A DNA stretch of 7,737 nucleotides from Candidatus Cloacimonadota bacterium (lineage in GTDB: Bacteria > Cloacimonadota > Cloacimonadia > Cloacimonadales > Cloacimonadaceae): the NCBI GenBank assembly GCA_012519465.1, contig JAAYQD010000010.1, positions 1-7,737 on the forward strand. The letters are read 5' to 3'. Both the position numbers and the translations under genes were made by a program. Positions 1-6,768 of this stretch are shown piece by piece (the stretch's first letter is position 1; each line of letters opens with the position of its first letter). Under the pieces are notes generated by a model. It was not told the DNA's origin and did no database searches. It worked only from the letters and a program-made list of their open reading frames with translations.

Positions 1-578
1 CCCGGCTCGCCTTCGTCGGCATTCACCACCACGTATTTTTGTTCTGCTTCCAGGGGTGCGGTAAAGCTCCATTTGATGCCGGCAGGGAATCCTGCTCCGC
101 CACGGCCGCGCAGGCCGGAAGCCTTTACCTCTTCCACGATCTCCATGGGCTGCATCTGGGTGAGAGCTTTTTCCCAAGCTTCATAGCCGCCAACGCCGAT
201 GTATTCATCGATGTTTTCGGGATCAATGATGCCGGAGTTGCGCAACACCACGCGCTGATCGTAGTTGAATTTGGGGCTGAACTTGCTATCGGAATCCAGC
301 ATCAATCTGGGAACGGGGCGTCCTTTGAGAAAGTGCTCGTTCACCAATTCGGGGATGTCTTCAGTCTTCAGGTCTTGGTAGTTGATGTTTTCAGGGTATA
401 CTGTGAGGCAGATTCCTCTGCCAAAAAAGCCCAGGGGGCCTGTTTCCAATACGTTGATTTCCTCTTGCAAACCTGTTTTTGCCAATTCAGCACGCAGGGC
501 TTGGATAAAATCCTTCACTCCGGCGTTGATGGAGGTGTCATTGATACTTACGAGGACGTGACAGCGGTAGTATTTCAT
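1..578 (-). CDS. nuoF: Second NuoF-like NADH-binding flavoprotein subunit, C-terminus cut by window edge
   Basis: I translated this frame by hand from ATG 578-576. It stays open to the window edge (192 full codons plus a partial Gly), so the C-terminus is missing. Residues 1-90 are a thioredoxin-like fold; residues about 107-193 begin the NuoF flavin/NADH domain, with the glycine-rich loop [16 protein letters not shown] at 155-170 and NADEGEPG at 186-193. The family oxidises or reduces NAD(H) through FMN and passes electrons to iron-sulfur clusters in the cytoplasm. The N-terminal domain aligns without gaps to the HydB-like protein encoded at 2898-1045, yet the four [2Fe-2S] ligand positions are I12, S16, P48 and F52; its only cysteines there are C6 and C57. 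The start overlaps the upstream nuoE-like stop by 4 nt (ATGA), with AGGAGG at 589-584, so the two are translationally coupled and probably partners. SLBB and [4Fe-4S] regions would lie outside the window and cannot be judged. Confidence 0.93.
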   Translation of the reverse strand, partial: MKYYRCHVLVSINDTSINAGVKDFIQALRAELAKTGLQEEINVLETGPLGFFGRGICLTVYPENINYQDLKTEDIPELVNEHFLKGRPVPRLMLDSDSKFSPKFNYDQRVVLRNSGIIDPENIDEYIGVGGYEAWEKALTQMQPMEIVEEVKASGLRGRGGAGFPAGIKWSFTAPLEAEQKYVVVNADEGEP

Positions 579-1030
579 TGGGCCCTCCTGTATTTCTCTA
601 TGATTTCCTCCACCTTCTCTTCGGTGAGGTCTCCATAGACGTCTTCATTGATCATCATCACGGGGGCATTGCCACACACGCCCAGGCAGGCGCTCAGTTC
701 CAGCGTAAAGAGTCCATCTTTGCTGGTTTCGCCTGTTTCCACGCCCAAGAGCACCTTCAGCTTGCGGAGGATATTCTCCGAGCCTTTGATGTAGCAGGGT
801 GGGCTTTCGCAAAGGCGGATGATGTTTTTACCACGTGGCGTGGTGCTGTACATGGAGTAAAATGTAAGCACGCCATAGATGTGGTTGGTTGGCAGGTTGA
901 GATATTTGGATACTTCCTCCACCGCTTCATCCGAGATATAGTGCTGCGGATGGGTGTCCTGTATCTCGTGCAGGATGTGGATAAGGTTATCCTTGGTGGG
1001 CTCGTATTTGGAACATATTTTCTTATACAT
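575..1030 (-). CDS. nuoE: NuoE/HydC-like [2Fe-2S] subunit (second copy)
   Basis: This 151-residue protein is of the NuoE (24 kDa) family, whose usual length in bacterial hydrogenase operons is about 150-165. An N-terminal helical region (to about residue 60) contains the family signature [18 protein letters not shown] (51-68). A thioredoxin-like fold follows, with ligands C74, C79, C115 and C119 in the classic C-x4-C and C-x3-C spacing, so the [2Fe-2S] cluster should be present. It would relay or store electrons beside the NuoF flavin. The ATG at 1030-1028 has an AGGGGA ribosome site and lies 14 nt after the HydB-like gene; its stop overlaps the next start (ATGA). It is divergent from the other NuoE-like protein at 4342-3860, so this is an old duplication or a separate acquisition, not a recent tandem copy. 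Coupling suggests it pairs with the truncated NuoF-like subunit. Confidence 0.95.
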   Translation of the reverse strand: MYKKICSKYEPTKDNLIHILHEIQDTHPQHYISDEAVEEVSKYLNLPTNHIYGVLTFYSMYSTTPRGKNIIRLCESPPCYIKGSENILRKLKVLLGVETGETSKDGLFTLELSACLGVCGNAPVMMINEDVYGDLTEEKVEEIIEKYRRAQ

Positions 1031-1044
1031 AAGCTTCCCCTTAT

Positions 1045-2898
1045 TTAATCATCCAGGTCTTTTTGGGCCTGCAATTTGGCTCTATATTCCTTCATTTCAG
1101 GATGCATACCGGGTATTTTGTCGATGGCATTGACAGGGCACACATCGTAGCAATTGCCACACTTGATGCAATCCAGCTGATGGATCACGTATTTCTCTTC
1201 GCGGGAGCCGGTGATGCAATTGGTGGGGCATTTGCGGGCACAGAGCGAGCAACCGATGCAACGTGATTTGACTATATCAAAGTTCATCAGATCAAGGCAT
1301 ACCTTGGTGCTGCAGCTGTGATCGCGGATATGGCTTTCATACTCATCGCGGAAATAGCGGATGGTAGAAAGCACGGGGTTGGGGGCGGTTTGTCCCAATC
1401 CACAGAGGGAGAGCATTTTCACGCTTTCGCCCAGGCGTTGCAGCTCTTCAATATCCCCTTCTTTGCCATGGCCTTTGGTGATCCTATCCAGGATTTCATA
1501 CATCTGTTTGAGGCCGATGCGGCAGGGGGAGCATTTGCCACAGGATTCTTCCACGCAGAATTCCATAAAGAACTTGGCAACGTTTACCATACACTTTTCA
1601 TCGTTCATCACGATGAGACCGCCGGAGCCCATCATGGCACCGCGTTCTTTGAGGCTTTCATAATCCACGGGAACGTCCAGGTGTTCCACCGTGAGGCAGC
1701 CGCCGGAGGGTCCGCCTAATTGTACAGCTTTGAACTTTCCTTCTCCAACCATGCCACCGCCCACGTCGAAGATCAGTTCGCGCAGGGTGATGCCCATGGG
1801 CACTTCCACCAAGCCGGTGTTTCTGATATCGCCGGTGATGGCAAAGACCTTGGTGCCTTTGCTGGTTTGGGTTCCCATGGTGTTAAACCATTCCGCACCC
1901 TTCACCATGATGGTGGGGATGTTGGCGAGGGTTGCCACGTTGTTTACCACGGTGGGTTTGCCCCACAATCCCTGGGTGGCAGGGTAGGGAGGCTTGGGCG
2001 TGGGATTGCCGCGCTCGCCTTCGATGGAGTGGATGAGTGCCATTTCTTCGCCACACACAAAGGCGCCGGCGCCGGTACGCACTTCCACTTCAAAATTGAA
2101 GTCTGTGCCAAAGATATTCTTGCCCATCAGGCCCAGACCGCGAGCTTGCTCGATGGCGTCTCGGATACGGGTGATGGCAAGGGGGTATTCCGCACGGATA
2201 TAGAAGAATCCCTGGCTGGCACCGATGGCATAGGCGGCTATCATCATTCCTTCCAAGATGCGATGGGGGTCGCCTTCCAAGAGGGAACGATCCATGAAAG
2301 CGCCGGGGTCACCTTCGTCACCATTACAGATGATGTACTTTTCATCGTCTTGGATGTTGTGCACCATTTGCCATTTGATATGGGCGGGGAATCCGCCACC
2401 GCCACGGCCGCGCAGGCTGGAGGCTTTCATCACATCAATCACATCTTGGGGGGTCATCTCGGTGAGAGCCATTCCCAAGGCTTCATAACCGCCGGTGGCA
2501 ATGTATTCATCCAAGCTTTCAGGATCGATATAACCGCAATTGGCAAGCGCCACCTTGATCTGTTTTTGGTAAAAAGGTACTTCCTTTTGCACAGAGAAGG
2601 TGCGCTCATCGTCTGAGAGCATGAGGCGAGCCACGGGGCGTCCCTTGATAAAGTGTTCTTCCACGATTTCGGACACGTCTTCGGGCGTAACAGTTTTGTA
2701 AAAGATTCCTTCCGGATAGATGACCATCACAGGACCGTAGTCACAAGGACCCATACATCCTGTTTCAATAATATTAATCTCGTTTTCCATGCCCTTTTCT
2801 TTCAGGACTTCGTGGAATCTTTCCTTGATTTTGAGTGCACCTGCCGATACGCAGCCGGAGCCGCAGCAAATCAGCAGATCAATTCTTTTGAGAGACAT
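1045..2898 (-). CDS. hydB: HydB/NuoF-like NADH-binding flavoprotein with C-terminal 2x[4Fe-4S] ferredoxin domain
   Basis: This 617-residue protein has the domain order of HydB, the beta subunit of bifurcating [FeFe] hydrogenases; related subunits serve NADP- or NAD-dependent formate dehydrogenases and other bifurcating enzymes. Residues 1-90 are a Trx-like domain with C12, C16, C48 and C52 as probable [2Fe-2S] ligands. Residues about 110-345 bind FMN and NADH (GRGGGGFPAHIKW 164-176, NGDEGDPGAFMDR 192-204). An SLBB region follows at about 350-435. The NuoF [4Fe-4S] cluster has C453, C456, C459 and C499. The C-terminus is a two-cluster ferredoxin (C547/550/553/557 and C577/580/583/587). H527, C529 and C534 just before it form a further possible metal site. 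The start has AGGGGAGG seven bases upstream. It lies 14 nt after the cluster-less Trx-like gene. The expected role is soluble NADH/ferredoxin electron exchange; the catalytic partner is not in the window, so hydrogenase membership is inferred from context. Confidence 0.95.
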   Translation of the reverse strand: MSLKRIDLLICCGSGCVSAGALKIKERFHEVLKEKGMENEINIIETGCMGPCDYGPVMVIYPEGIFYKTVTPEDVSEIVEEHFIKGRPVARLMLSDDERTFSVQKEVPFYQKQIKVALANCGYIDPESLDEYIATGGYEALGMALTEMTPQDVIDVMKASSLRGRGGGGFPAHIKWQMVHNIQDDEKYIICNGDEGDPGAFMDRSLLEGDPHRILEGMMIAAYAIGASQGFFYIRAEYPLAITRIRDAIEQARGLGLMGKNIFGTDFNFEVEVRTGAGAFVCGEEMALIHSIEGERGNPTPKPPYPATQGLWGKPTVVNNVATLANIPTIMVKGAEWFNTMGTQTSKGTKVFAITGDIRNTGLVEVPMGITLRELIFDVGGGMVGEGKFKAVQLGGPSGGCLTVEHLDVPVDYESLKERGAMMGSGGLIVMNDEKCMVNVAKFFMEFCVEESCGKCSPCRIGLKQMYEILDRITKGHGKEGDIEELQRLGESVKMLSLCGLGQTAPNPVLSTIRYFRDEYESHIRDHSCSTKVCLDLMNFDIVKSRCIGCSLCARKCPTNCITGSREEKYVIHQLDCIKCGNCYDVCPVNAIDKIPGMHPEMKEYRAKLQAQKDLDD

Positions 2899-2912
2899 CT
2901 GGGTTCCTCCCC

Positions 2913-3278
2913 TTATTCGCCGGTGGCTACGACATAATCGCAGACGACTCTGCCATTCACGATGTGTTCCACCACCACTTTTTTAACTTTTTCGGGGGTC
3001 ATATTTCCATAGGTCACCTTGGCTTTGCCTTCTTCGATGAGGTCCACCACCGGTTCCATGGATGAAAGTCCTTTCTCTCCGGTTTGGGTGACGATTACGT
3101 CTGTCAGGTTGCGATTTGCGATCTCTTCGAGGAAGGTCTTCATCACTTCACGGGCGCCCATGGCGATACCGGAAGTTCCCATTCCTACCACGATCTTGAT
3201 TCGTACGTTTGAACCGCGAAGCTTCATTTCTTCCTGAGCTTTTTCGCGAATCTTCTTAAGGTCGGCAAGTTTCTTCAT
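2913..3278 (-). CDS. Stand-alone Trx-like ferredoxin-fold protein lacking [2Fe-2S] cysteines
   Basis: This 121-residue protein belongs to the small (2Fe-2S) ferredoxin-domain family found next to hydBC genes and related to the N-terminal domain of HydB. After a charged helix (1-22), the fold runs from IKIVVGMGTSGIAMGAR (27-43) to the C-terminal TPEKVKKVVVEHIVNGR (94-110), matching the corresponding TPEDVSEIVEEHFIKGR of HydB. Cysteine is absent from both ligand loops: GMGTSG (32-37) carries S36, and TQTGEKGLSSMEP (64-76) carries E68, S72 and S73. The only cysteine is C113 near the end, so a [2Fe-2S] cluster cannot be ligated in the usual way. The rest of the fold is well kept, which argues for a functional structural or regulatory role, not a decaying gene. 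The start overlaps the upstream stop (TGATG), with GGAGGA six bases ahead. Binding to HydB is an inference from gene order. Confidence 0.9.
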   Translation of the reverse strand: MKKLADLKKIREKAQEEMKLRGSNVRIKIVVGMGTSGIAMGAREVMKTFLEEIANRNLTDVIVTQTGEKGLSSMEPVVDLIEEGKAKVTYGNMTPEKVKKVVVEHIVNGRVVCDYVVATGE

Positions 3279-3847
3279 CAGACATCCTCCATATTTGTAT
3301 TTTGTATTCCTTCATTTAAACTTTGGTCTATATATTCAATCACATCCGGATAGGTGAGAGGGATATCTCCCAGCTCCTCCTTGATGGCGGCGGTATCGAG
3401 GTGGAAGGATTGCTCTTTGCCGCGCTCCGAATAGATGAGACAGATATAAAAATCCACTTCCGGGTGGCCGATAATGACGCCCAAAAGTGTGTCCTTGAGG
3501 TTTCCCAATGGCATTCTATCGATGTGATCCAGCTGGAAATCAACGGTGAGCACCGTGCCAAAGCCAGGCTCGCTTGCCATCTTGAAGCTGCCGTTGGAAA
3601 GCTCTGCATTTTGCTTGAAAAGCGGTATTCCCAGCCCCACCTTTTTGATGCGCTCCAGCTTGCTGGTGTAAAAGGGGTCCTGAGCTTGTTGAACGGTATA
3701 GGCGTCCATTCCCACACCATCATCCTCCACGATCACGCGCAAAAGATTCTTCTGCACGTTTGCCTTCACGCGTACCTTGATGCGTCTGGCTTCCGCGCGC
3801 ACGGAGTTTTCGATGATGTCCAAAAGGTGCAGGGAAATATCTTGCAT
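3278..3847 (-). CDS. Stand-alone histidine-kinase-type HATPase protein (no phosphoacceptor domain)
   Basis: This 189-residue protein consists of a GHKL ATPase domain from its first residues, with no DHp/HisKA or sensor segment. Visible motifs are the N box LDIIENSVRA (9-18, with E13 and N14), the G1 box DDGVGM (42-47), PFYTSK (58-63), the G2 box KVGLGIPLF (69-77) and a GFGT turn (95-98). A C-terminal extension of about 80 residues (110-189) I do not recognise. Proteins of this type occur in [FeFe] hydrogenase operons, where their substrate is unknown to me. With all nucleotide-binding motifs intact, ATP binding is likely; histidine autophosphorylation is not, because no acceptor histidine domain is present. 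It starts 12 nt after the hydC-like stop with no clear ribosome site, and its stop overlaps the next start by one base, suggesting coupled synthesis with the cluster-less Trx-like protein. Confidence 0.9.
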   Translation of the reverse strand: MQDISLHLLDIIENSVRAEARRIKVRVKANVQKNLLRVIVEDDGVGMDAYTVQQAQDPFYTSKLERIKKVGLGIPLFKQNAELSNGSFKMASEPGFGTVLTVDFQLDHIDRMPLGNLKDTLLGVIIGHPEVDFYICLIYSERGKEQSFHLDTAAIKEELGDIPLTYPDVIEYIDQSLNEGIQNTNMEDV

Positions 3848-3859
3848 GCCGCTAACCGC

Positions 3860-4342
3860 TTATTGATAACGTTCTAAGATCTTGGTAACCTGATCCTTGG
3901 TTTCAATTCTGCCATAAGTCTCGTCTCCGATCATAAAAACCGGTGCCAACGAGCAGGCGCCCACGCAACGAACCGCACTAATGGTGAATCTACCGTCTTC
4001 GGTGGTTTCACCCATCTTGGCTTCAAGGATGTCCTCAATATTCTGTGCCAGGCGGGGAGCCCCTTTCACATAACAGGCTGTGCCCATGCAGATATTGAGG
4101 GTGTATTTGCCACGGGGTTTCATGGAAAAGAAGTTGTAAAAGGTAACCACGCCATATACTTTGCTGGCGGGAATCCCCATCTCCTTGGCTACAAATTCTT
4201 GAACTTCCACGGGCAGATAGCCAAAGATATCCTGGGCTATGCGCAGAATTTCGATGAGGGGATTGCGAAGATTCTTCTTTTCGTCTATCACCTCCTTGAG
4301 CCTTGCATAAAGTTGGTTGTCTTGCTGAACAGCGGGAGTCAT
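3860..4342 (-). CDS. hydC: HydC/NuoE-like [2Fe-2S] subunit
   Basis: This 160-residue protein is the gamma subunit type of bifurcating [FeFe] hydrogenases (NuoE family), close to the usual length of about 160. A helical N-terminal half includes SKVYGVVTFYNFF and MKPRGK, and the Trx-like half holds the four cluster ligands C85, C90, C126 and C130 (C-x4-C, C-x3-C). It should be a cytoplasmic electron-transfer partner of the HydB-like flavoprotein, although two genes separate them. I chose ATG 4342-4340 over the in-frame GTG at 4345-4343: AGGAGG at 4352-4347 lies 4 nt from the ATG but only 1 nt from the GTG. The 26-nt AT-rich gap after the PHP gene is the longest between genes in the operon. No terminator-like hairpin is evident there. 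Confidence 0.95.
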   Translation of the reverse strand: MTPAVQQDNQLYARLKEVIDEKKNLRNPLIEILRIAQDIFGYLPVEVQEFVAKEMGIPASKVYGVVTFYNFFSMKPRGKYTLNICMGTACYVKGAPRLAQNIEDILEAKMGETTEDGRFTISAVRCVGACSLAPVFMIGDETYGRIETKDQVTKILERYQ

Positions 4343-4346
4343 CACT

Positions 4347-4352
4347 CCTCCT
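4347..4352 (-). promoter_or_regulatory. Ribosome binding site deciding the hydC start
   Basis: AGGAGG on the minus strand lies 4 nt before ATG 4342 and only 1 nt before the in-frame GTG at 4345. The spacing favours the ATG, which shortens the protein by one residue to 160. Confidence 0.7.
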
Positions 4353-4368
4353 TTTATTCTTTTTATTT

Positions 4369-5106
4369 TTATATTATTATTTCGGTTCGTGGCGCTTTGT
4401 GGACGGCACTTATGAGGTCCGCCACGGTGGCGTCGGTTAGTTTCAAACGCGTGGAACCGCTGCCCAAATCAGATAGATAATGGGCGTCGGAACAACGCAT
4501 AAAAGCTTTGCCAGCCAGCTGGGGATGTTGCTTCAGAAAGCTGGACAGGTTCAGGCGTGCGGTGATCCCCAAAAGGTCAAATTCCGGCTCCAGCGGCATG
4601 AAGCCAAGCTGGCTGAGGATGCTGTTTGCACCGGCATCCACGTGGGCAGGAACGCAATAGCCTCCATGCGCCCGGGCGATGCTCACAGCCTCGCTCAAAT
4701 CCCAATATACGGAACTGGAAAGAGCCTTTTGTTCCATTCTCAAAATGTTGGCATTTTCGTCAATAACAACTTGATCCCCAAAGAAATCTGGGTCGTTATC
4801 GATAGGCGGAAGCGCAGCATAAAGCTCTTTATCAAAGCTTTGTGCCGCCTCTTTATCATCAAAATATACCAACATGTGAATCTCTTCTGCCGTCTGCATT
4901 TCCACGCCCCATGTATAGCGGATTCCTGCCATCTTTGCCACCTTTTCATAAGCGGCACAATTTGCCATGGAATTGTGGTCTGTAATCGCCATCCAGTTTA
5001 TCTCCAGCTCCCGAAGGCGGGAGACCAAGTCAAACGGCGCCATCTCCAAGCCTCCGCAGGGTGAAAGCACGGAGTGAATATGCAAATCGGCATTAAACCA
5101 CTGCAT
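4369..5106 (-). CDS. PHP-domain metal-dependent phosphoesterase
   Basis: This 245-residue protein is a stand-alone PHP (polymerase and histidinol phosphatase) domain. The metal-binding residues are nearly all visible: DLHIHS (7-12, H9 and H11), ITDHNSM (41-47, D43 and H44), GVEM (67-70, E69), H77, PAHVDA (153-158, H155) and CSDAHY (205-210, D207 and H209). Members hydrolyse phosphoesters, such as nucleoside 3',5'-bisphosphates or histidinol phosphate, with two or three metals. The substrate here is unknown. A PHP gene is a recurrent neighbour of hydBC in anaerobes, so a link to cofactor or signal turnover is plausible but inferred. The segment at 84-135 between E69/H77 and H155 is family-variable. 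It starts 15 nt after the DRTGG gene without a strong ribosome site. Confidence 0.93.
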   Translation of the reverse strand: MQWFNADLHIHSVLSPCGGLEMAPFDLVSRLRELEINWMAITDHNSMANCAAYEKVAKMAGIRYTWGVEMQTAEEIHMLVYFDDKEAAQSFDKELYAALPPIDNDPDFFGDQVVIDENANILRMEQKALSSSVYWDLSEAVSIARAHGGYCVPAHVDAGANSILSQLGFMPLEPEFDLLGITARLNLSSFLKQHPQLAGKAFMRCSDAHYLSDLGSGSTRLKLTDATVADLISAVHKAPRTEIII

Positions 5107-5121
5107 CAGAGAACGGCTGAA

Positions 5122-5463
5122 TCAGGAAGACAATGCTTTATAAACGATTCCAGCCAGTTTGAAGGTCTCAAACGGGCTGCTCAGCAGCACTATGCTCTCT
5201 TCCGTGGCTTTGTCTATCACGTTGGCATCGGGAGTGATCCCTTTGGCAAAGATCACAGTGGGAATGCCGGTCATGGATGCCACGGCTATCACATTGAGGT
5301 GCCTCATGATGGTGATCCAGGCCTGCCCGGTTTTGGCAGAGCCCATCACATCGCTCAGCATATCACACACATATCCGCCTTTGATATCCACTTCTGCGGG
5401 GTCAAGCGCAGGCGTGTGGTTTGTGGCTTCGATCAAGGGCATCAAGTCTTTGAGGTTGATCAT
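5122..5463 (-). CDS. DRTGG-domain protein (second copy)
   Basis: This 113-residue protein is a single DRTGG domain, the alpha/beta fold also found in the N-terminal half of some phosphotransacetylases and attached to CBS domains. Recognisable parts are the GGYVCDMLSDVMG segment (29-41), the central hydrophobic strands with WITIMRHLNVIAVASM (49-64), and the end FKLAGIVYKAL (101-111). The name motif itself is absent, as is usual for these stand-alone versions. Biochemical function is not established; in this context it is likely a small ligand-binding or protein-interaction regulator. It shares the same plan with the 115-residue protein at 7607-7260 (ASDMISDIL versus VCDMLSDVM, SGILYNAGL versus AGIVYKAL), but identity is low, so they are diverged paralogues. 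It starts 21 nt after the hydrogenase-like gene with an AGGAT ribosome site. Confidence 0.88.
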   Translation of the reverse strand: MINLKDLMPLIEATNHTPALDPAEVDIKGGYVCDMLSDVMGSAKTGQAWITIMRHLNVIAVASMTGIPTVIFAKGITPDANVIDKATEESIVLLSSPFETFKLAGIVYKALSS

Positions 5464-5484
5464 AAATCTATCCTATGTTTTATT

Positions 5485-6762
5485 TTATTCTTCTTCTTTG
5501 GATTGGCGCTTCAAGAGCACCACACAATCTTCGATGGATGCCTTGCCCATCACAATATCCTCTGCCAAGGCATAACAGGTGGGAGATCCGCAGGCGCTGC
5601 AATTCAGCCCCGGCAGCATGGTAAGAAATTCATTGATTTGCTTCATCTTTTTGATGGCAGCTTTGATATCCTTATCCAGCTCCATGATGGGACGTGCAGA
5701 AAGCTGATCCACGTCAAACTCCCCTGCGCGATACATCGTCTCAATGCCGGAGAGATCCACCTCCGTGACATCCCCTTCTTTGATCATCTTCTTGATCCTG
5801 CTCATTGCCACAAAGGGGTTTTCCACGTTCAAACATCCGCCCACACAGCCGTTTGTACAGCTGCGCAACACGATATAATCGTATTGATCCAGATAGTGGT
5901 CTTCCACGCGGGAGAGGATTTCCATCACATTGTCGATGCCATTCACAGAAAGGGTGCGGATATCATCACAATCCACCAATTCCGCCTGCACGCCGGAAAG
6001 CGCCCAGGTGAGCCCCTTGGGATAGGTATCAATCTCCGGGGGATTGTTTTGCAGGTTTTTGAGGTATTCCCTCACCCTGCCATAGATCATGCCTATGGAA
6101 AAAGCTCCATCCTGCAGGTGTTTATTCACCCCTTCCGGCTGATGCACTGCCGTCACGTGCGCCACACAGGGCACTATCAGGAAGATACCCAGCTCATCAT
6201 CCTGCAAATCCTTTTCCTTGGTCACCTTATCGCGGATAAAGCGGGTGAGCACGCTCATGGGGGTTTCACGCAGGTAAAGGCTGGGCAACAGCGATGGATA
6301 TTGCACCTGTATCAGCCTCACCACGGCGGGGCAGTTGCTGGATAAAATGGGGCGTTTATCACGGTTTTCCCGGATGTATTCACGTATTACATCGATCATA
6401 AATTCCGTGATGCTCGCCTCTTCCGCCACTTCGTCGAATCCCAGCTCCAGGATGGCTGCCTTGGCTACGGGATAGGAGATATCTTCTGTAAATTGTCCAA
6501 AATATGCCGCCGAGATAATGGCAACGCTATATTTATACTTGTTGATGGCCTTCAGGGAGTCGCTGCGGGGGATGATGGCATGGAATTTACATGCCGTCAC
6601 ACAATTACCACAATCTATACAACGCGTGGGATCCAGATATGCCTTGCGGTCTCTCACCCGGATTGCCTCCGTGGGACACACGCGCACGCAGGCTGTGCAG
6701 CCGGTGCAGTTGTCTTCCAATATCTGGATGGCGTGGAAGTATTTATAGGTTGTATCAGTCAT
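5485..6762 (-). CDS. Divergent (putatively sensory) [FeFe]-hydrogenase-like iron-sulfur protein
   Basis: This 425-residue protein starts with a two-cluster ferredoxin (C19/22/25/29 and C48/51/54/58), continues into an [FeFe]-hydrogenase H domain (about 78-350), and ends with a Fes-type [4Fe-4S] motif, C388-x2-C391-x4-C396-x16-C413. All four cysteines that bind the H-cluster cubane in true hydrogenases have counterparts: C144 in SSNCPAVV (L1), C199 in VPCVAH (L2), and C302 and C306 in CTNGCVGGC (L3). Other active-site residues differ: N143 replaces the proton-shuttle cysteine, H202 sits where catalytic enzymes have the lysine that contacts a cyanide ligand, and C310 falls in the glycine-rich end of L3. 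This pattern and the SSxCPAVVRL type of L1 fit the group C/D (HydS-like) putative sensors, not productive enzymes. No PAS domain follows, unlike group C. The start is 6 nt after the HATPase stop without a visible ribosome site. Confidence 0.92.
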   Translation of the reverse strand: MTDTTYKYFHAIQILEDNCTGCTACVRVCPTEAIRVRDRKAYLDPTRCIDCGNCVTACKFHAIIPRSDSLKAINKYKYSVAIISAAYFGQFTEDISYPVAKAAILELGFDEVAEEASITEFMIDVIREYIRENRDKRPILSSNCPAVVRLIQVQYPSLLPSLYLRETPMSVLTRFIRDKVTKEKDLQDDELGIFLIVPCVAHVTAVHQPEGVNKHLQDGAFSIGMIYGRVREYLKNLQNNPPEIDTYPKGLTWALSGVQAELVDCDDIRTLSVNGIDNVMEILSRVEDHYLDQYDYIVLRSCTNGCVGGCLNVENPFVAMSRIKKMIKEGDVTEVDLSGIETMYRAGEFDVDQLSARPIMELDKDIKAAIKKMKQINEFLTMLPGLNCSACGSPTCYALAEDIVMGKASIEDCVVLLKRQSKEEE

Positions 6763-6768
6763 GGTATT

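Noticed and set aside
97..115. A 19-nt exact repeat with 2399-2417
   Set aside because: It encodes the same conserved LRGRGG loop in the two NuoF paralogues, so it is protein-level conservation and not a mobile or regulatory repeat.
39..638. 199-codon open frame on the plus strand
   Set aside because: It is antisense to the partial NuoF gene and the end of nuoE2, both supported by motifs and coupled by an ATGA overlap.
1720..2616. 298-codon open frame on the plus strand
   Set aside because: It is antisense to the NADH/FMN domain of the HydB-like gene. Its Gly/His-rich translation reflects the complement of conserved glycine-rich loops.
4343..4368. AT-rich gap between the PHP gene and hydC as a terminator or internal promoter
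   Set aside because: There is no inverted repeat to form a stem, and the segment is mostly occupied by the hydC ribosome site. No convincing -35/-10 pair was seen.
5074..6345. 423-codon open frame on the plus strand
   Set aside because: It lies opposite the hydrogenase-like, DRTGG and PHP genes, whose families and motifs are clear. Its translation is His-rich without domain motifs and crosses three well-spaced minus-strand genes, so it is an antisense shadow.
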